Shown one piece after another: positions 6,193-10,187 of a stretch of DNA of 10,187 bases. This DNA is from Clostridiaceae bacterium (lineage in GTDB: Bacteria; Bacillota; Clostridia; Oscillospirales; Butyricicoccaceae). Positions within the stretch are counted from its first letter, which is position 1; every line of letters starts with the position of its first letter. A program made the position numbers and the translations under genes. The notes beneath the pieces are model-generated. The model was not told the DNA's origin. It worked only from the letters and a program-made list of their open reading frames with translations, and searched no databases. Where the stretch lies: the NCBI GenBank assembly GCA_016293155.1, contig JAEDEU010000052.1, positions 1-10,187 on the forward strand. The letters run 5' to 3'.

Positions 6193-6861
6193 ATGGACTG
6201 GTATCCGCTATGGAACTCACTTCGCATTGCGGCGATTAGCTGCGCACTGGTTTTTTTTGCCGGTATTTTTGCAGCCTATTATGCCTCGAAGCTGCCAAGG
6301 GCGGTCAAAGGGCTGCTGGATGTCGTTCTGACGCTGCCGCTGGTGCTGCCGCCTACGGTATGCGGTTATTTTCTTTTGATGCTGTTTGGCGTGAAACAGC
6401 CATTGGGAAGATTTCTGGCTCAATACGGCATCCAGTTTGTCATGACATGGTATGGAGGCATTCTGACCGCAGCAGTTGTGGCGTTTCCGCTGATGTATCG
6501 AACCGCAAGAGGAGCATTTGAGAGCTTTGATGAGACGCTGGCATATTCCGCCATGACGCTCGGACTGTCCAATTCCTATATTTTCTGGCGGATTCGTATG
6601 CCGGTCTGTCGGCAAGGCATTTTGGCAGGAACCGTGCTCGCGTTTGCAAGAGCGCTGGGAGAATACGGTGCGACAAGTATGCTGATCGGCTATACACCGG
6701 GACGCACGGCAACCATATCCACAACGGTATATCAGCTATGGCGTACCAATGATACTGCCGGAGCATTTTGGTGGGTTTTGGTCAATCTTGCAATCAGTAT
6801 GGTCGTTCTGCTGGCAGTGAATCTGCTGGAGGATCGTCAGAAAAAGGCGGTGCGAAGATGA
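6193..6861 (+). CDS. modB: Molybdate ABC transporter permease ModB
   Basis: A 222-residue membrane protein of the usual ModB size that forms the channel of the molybdate importer. Five hydrophobic segments are visible, at about residues 8-30, 40-65, 84-105, 140-165 and 193-213. Residues VLTLPLVLPPTVCGYFLL are typical of the ModB second segment. The cytoplasmic coupling loop follows AMTLGLSNSYIFWRIRMP and leads into LAFARALGEYGAT (EYGAT at 157-161), which is the binding-protein-dependent permease signature. The C-terminal IGYTPGRTATISTTVYQLW is common in ModB. ATG 6193 follows GGGAGGG by a few bases, with only 21 bases after modA. The stop overlaps the modC start (ATGA, 6858-6861). A run of eight T at 6251-6258 is in frame and not evidence of a defect. 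Confidence 0.95.
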   Translation: MDWYPLWNSLRIAAISCALVFFAGIFAAYYASKLPRAVKGLLDVVLTLPLVLPPTVCGYFLLMLFGVKQPLGRFLAQYGIQFVMTWYGGILTAAVVAFPLMYRTARGAFESFDETLAYSAMTLGLSNSYIFWRIRMPVCRQGILAGTVLAFARALGEYGATSMLIGYTPGRTATISTTVYQLWRTNDTAGAFWWVLVNLAISMVVLLAVNLLEDRQKKAVRR

Positions 6862-7904
6862 GTCTGGTCGTAGAGATTCAAAAAAAGCTCGGGGCATTTA
6901 CTTTGAATGCTGCTTTTGAAACAGACAGGGGAATTCTGGGACTGCTCGGCGCCTCCGGCTGCGGAAAAAGCATGACGCTCAAGTGCATTGCGGGAGTGGA
7001 GACACCGGACAGCGGTCATATTGAGTTGGATGGAACCGTATTGTTCGATGCAAAAGCCGGAATCAACCTGCCGCCGCAGGCACGACAGGTAGGCTATTTA
7101 TTTCAAAACAATGCGCTGTTTCCCAATATGACCGTGCGGCAGAATATTCTGTGCGGTCTGCACCGGGAAAAAAGCCGGATTGTGCGGGAGGAACGGCTCC
7201 GGACCGTTCTTCAGCTGATGCAGCTGGAAGGGCTGGAGAAGCACCGTCCGCATCAGCTGTCCGGCGGGCAGGCACAGCGCACAGCATTGGCACGGATTCT
7301 GGTGAATGAGCCAAGGCTGCTCATGCTGGATGAGCCGTTTTCCGCGCTTGACAGCCATTTGCGCGAGAAGCTGCAATTGGAGCTGCGCAGATTGCTGACG
7401 GACTATGGACGCGATGTCATTCTGGTGACACACAGCCGAGATGAGGCATATCACATGTGCGGGCAAATCGCCGTCATGCATCAGGGCAGTATTTTGACAC
7501 AGCAGGATACCCGCGCGCTGTTTGCCAATCCGATTTCGATCCATGCGGCGATGCTGACCGGATGCAAAAACATAGCCGGTGCAAGGAGAGTCGGTCCATA
7601 CGAGGTTGAAGTGCCGGAATGGGGGATTCGGCTGAAAACTGCTTGTCCGGTTGCGCCGGAGCTGAAAGCGGTTGGCATCCGGGCGCATTCCTTCCGACCG
7701 GAGGAAGAGCAAAATGCAGCAGCCGTACAGTGGATTGGGGAGATGGAGGAGCCGTTTGAATGGATTACGGAATTTCGGTTTGTTCCTCAATTGGCGGGAA
7801 CACCGGCGGTATGGAGACGGTTTTCGAAAAACAGCTCCACGGAAAAGTATCCGAACCACCTGGGGGTCGCGCCGGAAAACATACTCCTCTTATATCAGGA
7901 CTGA
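6858..7904 (+). CDS. modC: Molybdate ABC transporter ATP-binding protein ModC
   Basis: A 348-residue ATPase that drives molybdate import. Walker A is GASGCGKS (31-38). The Q-loop is YLFQNNALFPNMTVRQN, the ABC signature is LSGGQAQRTALAR (from 134), and Walker B ends LLMLDEP with the catalytic glutamate at 159. The switch histidine is 192 (VTHSRDEA). The region after about residue 230 (MLTGCKNIAGARR, WGIRLKTACPV, VGIRAHSF, ENILLLYQD) is a C-terminal regulatory domain of TOBE-like type, but it is not a clear match to the molybdate-binding Mop repeat of E. coli ModC. I start at ATG 6858, which overlaps the modB stop. The in-frame ATG at 6768 lies deep inside modB and would add residues with no counterpart in ABC ATPases. 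This is the last gene of the operon, and no terminator is obvious after it. Confidence 0.94.
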   Translation: MSLVVEIQKKLGAFTLNAAFETDRGILGLLGASGCGKSMTLKCIAGVETPDSGHIELDGTVLFDAKAGINLPPQARQVGYLFQNNALFPNMTVRQNILCGLHREKSRIVREERLRTVLQLMQLEGLEKHRPHQLSGGQAQRTALARILVNEPRLLMLDEPFSALDSHLREKLQLELRRLLTDYGRDVILVTHSRDEAYHMCGQIAVMHQGSILTQQDTRALFANPISIHAAMLTGCKNIAGARRVGPYEVEVPEWGIRLKTACPVAPELKAVGIRAHSFRPEEEQNAAAVQWIGEMEEPFEWITEFRFVPQLAGTPAVWRRFSKNSSTEKYPNHLGVAPENILLLYQD

Positions 7905-7933
7905 GCGGTTTGAAATCTGCATTGGAAGAAAAA

Positions 7934-7962
7934 TTGATTCTTTTTTGAAAAAATACTATACA
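7934..7962 (+). promoter_or_regulatory. Predicted promoter of xpt
   Basis: In the AT-rich gap of 139 bases between modC and xpt, TTGATT (7934-7939) and TATACA (7957-7962) are spaced by 17 bases, a good sigma-A match. Transcription would start near 7968-7970, leaving a leader of about 75 bases. I looked for the conserved core of a purine (guanine/xanthine) riboswitch in that leader and did not see it. A second, weaker option is the extended -10 TGGTATCCT at 7977-7985. AAGGA (8031-8035) serves as ribosome site. Confidence 0.5.
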
Positions 7963-8043
7963 TTTTGTCGAAAAAATGGTATCCTTAAAAATAATAAGTT
8001 GAAAAGACTTTTTGATAATCTATTGATAAAAAGGACGGCGCGT

Positions 8044-8628
8044 ATGGAACTGCTTAAAGAGAGAATCAGAAAAGATGGTATCATTAAAGAGGGCAATGTG
8101 CTGAAGGTAGACAGCTTTTTGAATCATCAGATGGATATCAAACTGTTGAATGAAATCGGAAAAGAATTCAAACGTCTGTTTGCCGAAGAAAAAATTGACA
8201 AGATTCTTACCATTGAGGCTTCTGGTATCGGTATTGCTGCAATCGTTGCACAGTATTTTGATGTTCCCGTAGTTTTTGCAAAAAAATCCGAGTCGATCAA
8301 TCTGGATGGTGAAATGCTGACCGCGCCGATTACCTCGTTCACGCATAAGAAGGAGTATCAGGTTATTGTTGCAAAGCGCTTTTTGAATGCCGGAGAGAAC
8401 GTTCTGATTATTGATGACTTTATGGCAAATGGCTGCGCGGCGGAAGGTTTGTGTAAGATTATCGAGCACGCAGGTGCGAATATCAAGGGCATCGGAATTG
8501 TCATTGAAAAAGGATTTCAGGACGGCGGCAAAATGCTGCGTGAGAAGGGTCTGCGGGTTGAGTCCCTCGCAATCGTGGAAAGTATGGACGCTGAACAGCA
8601 GACCATTGTGTTCCGCGATGATGCATAA
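8044..8628 (+). CDS. xpt: Xanthine phosphoribosyltransferase
   Basis: A 194-residue cytoplasmic enzyme, the same length as B. subtilis Xpt, that joins xanthine to phosphoribosyl pyrophosphate to give XMP for guanine nucleotide salvage. The start MELLKERIRKDGIIKEGNVL and DSFLNHQMD are typical. IEASGIGIAAIVAQYF holds the ribose-phosphate contact region, FAKKSES is the purine-side loop, and VLIIDDFMANGCAAEGL (about 122-138, Asp 124 and 125) is the type I phosphoribosyltransferase PRPP-binding motif. ATG 8044 lies eight bases after AAGGA. The frame happens to stay open far upstream into modC, but those residues are unrelated to Xpt. It has its own promoter and a strong terminator, so it is probably a single-gene unit. 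Its position between molybdenum uptake genes and a xanthine permease suggests it competes with or complements the hydroxylase for xanthine. Confidence 0.96.
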   Translation: MELLKERIRKDGIIKEGNVLKVDSFLNHQMDIKLLNEIGKEFKRLFAEEKIDKILTIEASGIGIAAIVAQYFDVPVVFAKKSESINLDGEMLTAPITSFTHKKEYQVIVAKRFLNAGENVLIIDDFMANGCAAEGLCKIIEHAGANIKGIGIVIEKGFQDGGKMLREKGLRVESLAIVESMDAEQQTIVFRDDA

Positions 8629-8640
8629 GAATACAGAGGA

Positions 8641-8681
8641 AAAATGGTCCGTGTCCGGAAGGCGCGGACTTTTTCTTTTTC
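8641..8681 (+). terminator. Intrinsic terminator after xpt
   Basis: Bases 8647-8655 pair with 8661-8669 in a GC-rich nine-pair stem (two G-U pairs) with the five-base loop CGGAA. A T-rich tract follows directly from 8670 (TTTTTCTTTTTCT), and four A residues precede the stem. It begins 18 bases after the xpt stop. This is a textbook Rho-independent terminator and makes xpt and the permease gene separate transcripts. Confidence 0.88.
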
Positions 8682-8774
8682 TCGGGCAAAAGAACCAAAA
8701 ATGAGTTCGGATGCGCGAAAAAAGCATCTCAAACAGAGAAAACAACACAATATGTAACAAAAAAGAAAAAAAGA

Positions 8775-8803
8775 TAGGAAATGCTCGAAAGGTGTGGTAT
8801 AAT
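8775..8803 (+). promoter_or_regulatory. Predicted promoter of the xanthine permease gene
   Basis: A perfect extended -10, TGGTATAAT (8795-8803), sits 51 bases before the ATG in an A-rich stretch. The -35 at 17-base spacing (TAGGAA, 8775-8780) is weak, which is common when the TG extension is present. TCGAAA at 8785-8790 lies between them and recurs in the xpt promoter region at 7968-7973, a possible shared operator. No purine riboswitch core fits in the leader, which is only about 45 bases. Confidence 0.65.
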
Positions 8804-8853
8804 AATTTCAATATTTACATTTTATTCACATATTTGAACAACAGGAGGAAAAA

Positions 8854-10187
8854 ATGGAAAAAGAAAAACAGTACTCATCCCCCTATGAGTTCAAGGGAAA
8901 AATTCCGCTGAAACAAGCGATTCCGCTCGGTCTACAGCACATTCTGGCTATGTTTGTCGGTAACTTAACACCGATTCTGGTCATTATGAATGCGTGCGCT
9001 GCAATTGGCGGCGCAGAGGATTTTGCAGCAATTCAGGTTTCTCTGTTGCAGAATGCAATGCTGGTTGCAGGTATCGTTACACTGATTCAGCTGTTTTCCA
9101 TTGGACCCATTGGCGGCGAGGTGCCGATTGTCATGGGTACCAGCTCGGGCTTTATCGGCGTGTTCAGCAGTGTTGCCAATGTTATGGGCGGCGGTGTGAT
9201 TGCATATGGTGCGATGATGGGAGCATCCATTATTGGCGGCTTGTTTGAGACCGTTTTGGGTGCATTTCTCAAGCCGCTGCGCCGATTCTTCCCGGCGATT
9301 GTTACCGGTACGGTTGTGCTGTCCATTGGATTGTCGCTGATTAGCGTGGGCGTTAGTTCGTTCGGCGGCGGCTCCAGCGCAAAGGACTACGGCTCAATTG
9401 AGAATCTGCTGATTGGTCTGGTCGTACTGATTATTATTCTGGTCTTGAAGCACGGGGCAAAGGGAATGGCCAGCTCCTCCTGCATTCTGATCGGCATTAT
9501 CTGCGGTTATATCATCTGCGCGGTGATGGGTCTGGTCCTGGACACCACTGCGGTCGATGCGGATGGTGTTGAATTTACAAAGGCGTGGGTGCTGAACTGG
9601 GACAAGGTCGCGGACGCATCCTGGTTTGCTGTTCCGAAGCTGCTGCCGGTCAAGCCGGTCTTTGATCTGCGTGCCATTATTCCGGTTTCCATTATGTTTG
9701 TTGTCACTGCGGTGGAGACGGTCGGTGATATTTCCGGCTGTATCGAAGGCGGTATGGGCCGCGAGGCTACCGATAAGGAGCTTTCCGGCGGTGTTATGTG
9801 TGATGGCGTCGGTTCCGCATTTGCAGCGCTTTTCGGTGTTCTGCCGAACACCTCGTTCAGCCAGAATGTAGGTCTGGTTACCATGACCAAGATTGTAAAC
9901 CGCACGGCACTGGGCTGCGGCGCTGTATTCCTGATTCTGTGCGGTCTCTGCCCGAAGCTGTCGGCGATAGTCTCCATCATGCCGCAGAGCGTACTGGGCG
10001 GTGCGGCCATTATCATGTTCTCGTCCATCGTACTGAGCGGTATTCAGCTGATTATGAAGGAGCCGATGACTTCGCGTAATATGACCATCGTTTCCGTGGC
10101 GCTTGGTCTGGGATATGGTCTCGGCGCAAATGGCGCGGTACTTGCGGGTCTGCCGAACTATATTACGCTGATCTTTGGCGGTTCCGG
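8854..10187 (+). CDS. pbuX: NCS2-family xanthine permease (3' end outside window)
   Basis: The first 444 residues of a purine permease that brings xanthine or related oxopurines across the membrane with protons. The frame is open to the end of the window, and only a short tail can be missing from a family of about 430-460 residues. Family marks in order: LGLQHILAMFVGNLTPIL in the first helix, VPIVMGTSSGFIG, TGTVVLSIGLSLI, and VTAVETVGDISG with the substrate-binding glutamate at 288. GVLPNTSFSQNVGLVTMTK then contains the NCS2 signature QNxGx4TK (Gln 337). The glutamine and overall likeness favour xanthine or urate over uracil. ATG 8854 follows AGGAGG (8843-8848) by five bases. It has its own promoter. 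Context with Xpt and a hydroxylase supports purine transport, but exact specificity needs testing. Confidence 0.92.
   Translation, partial: MEKEKQYSSPYEFKGKIPLKQAIPLGLQHILAMFVGNLTPILVIMNACAAIGGAEDFAAIQVSLLQNAMLVAGIVTLIQLFSIGPIGGEVPIVMGTSSGFIGVFSSVANVMGGGVIAYGAMMGASIIGGLFETVLGAFLKPLRRFFPAIVTGTVVLSIGLSLISVGVSSFGGGSSAKDYGSIENLLIGLVVLIIILVLKHGAKGMASSSCILIGIICGYIICAVMGLVLDTTAVDADGVEFTKAWVLNWDKVADASWFAVPKLLPVKPVFDLRAIIPVSIMFVVTAVETVGDISGCIEGGMGREATDKELSGGVMCDGVGSAFAALFGVLPNTSFSQNVGLVTMTKIVNRTALGCGAVFLILCGLCPKLSAIVSIMPQSVLGGAAIIMFSSIVLSGIQLIMKEPMTSRNMTIVSVALGLGYGLGANGAVLAGLPNYITLIFGGS

Noticed and set aside
6251..6258. Run of eight T in modB as a phase-variable tract.
   Set aside because: The reading frame is intact, and Val-Phe-Phe codons in a membrane helix explain the run. 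No sign of variation can be seen in one sequence.
7098..7859. A 253-codon open frame on the - strand opposite modC.
   Set aside because: No domain or plausible ribosome site, and it lies wholly antisense to conserved ABC ATPase motifs; shadow frame.
8008..8033. Short inverted repeat CTTTTT/AAAAAG that could mask the xpt ribosome site.
   Set aside because: Six mostly A-T pairs around a 14-base loop in very AT-rich DNA are expected by chance; too weak to call.
7905..8043. Possible purine riboswitch upstream of xpt.
   Set aside because: The conserved junction and loop sequences of the purine aptamer are not visible, and the leader after the predicted start (about 75 bases) is AT-rich with only weak pairing.
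8711..8911. A 66-codon + strand frame between xpt and the permease gene.
   Set aside because: It runs through the promoter and into the start of the permease gene in another frame, with a Lys/Asn-rich translation typical of AT-rich non-coding DNA and no ribosome site.

Overview
The window looks like chromosomal DNA of an anaerobic gut-type Firmicute (Clostridia). A genus in the Oscillospiraceae or Butyricicoccaceae would fit, but this rests only on protein flavour, strong AGGAGG-type ribosome sites, densely packed forward-strand genes and moderately GC-rich coding sequence set against AT-rich promoters. All genes are on the + strand. There are no RNA genes, insertion sequences, CRISPR arrays or integration marks, and the largest non-coding gap is 225 bases (8629-8853).

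Layout. (1) 1-1355: the C-terminal end of a molybdenum hydroxylase large subunit (xanthine dehydrogenase family), overlapped by mocA, which encodes the enzyme that attaches CMP to molybdopterin for such hydroxylases. (2) 1330-1476: a control region. A near-consensus sigma-A promoter sits in the tail of mocA. It is followed by a 16-bp stem-loop and then by a 28-base palindrome whose geometry recalls ModE operators. (3) 1477-7904: eight tightly packed genes that read as one operon: a one-domain ModE-type regulator, a MoeA-like molybdopterin-binding protein with a C-terminal cysteine cluster, moaC, moaA, a MOSC-MogA fusion, and the molybdate transporter modA-modB-modC. (4) 7905-10187: purine salvage. 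xpt (xanthine phosphoribosyltransferase) has its own promoter and a clear intrinsic terminator, and is followed by a separately promoted NCS2 xanthine permease that runs off the window.

How it fits together. ModABC imports molybdate. MoaA and MoaC make cyclic pyranopterin monophosphate from GTP. The MogA domain and the MoeA-like protein would act at the adenylylation and metal-insertion stages, and MocA makes the cytidylated cofactor for the hydroxylase. The hydroxylase probably oxidises a purine, which the NCS2 permease would import and Xpt would return to XMP. The locus therefore couples purine oxidation and salvage to the supply of its metal cofactor. The genes for molybdopterin synthase (moaD, moaE) and its activator (moeB) are not in the window.

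Most of this is recognisable biology. The least ordinary parts are the modE leader (two consecutive stem-loops, one a candidate operator), the cysteine-tailed MoeA-like protein, the MOSC-MogA fusion, and a short element shared by the xpt and permease promoters. I found no convincing evidence of a wholly new system.
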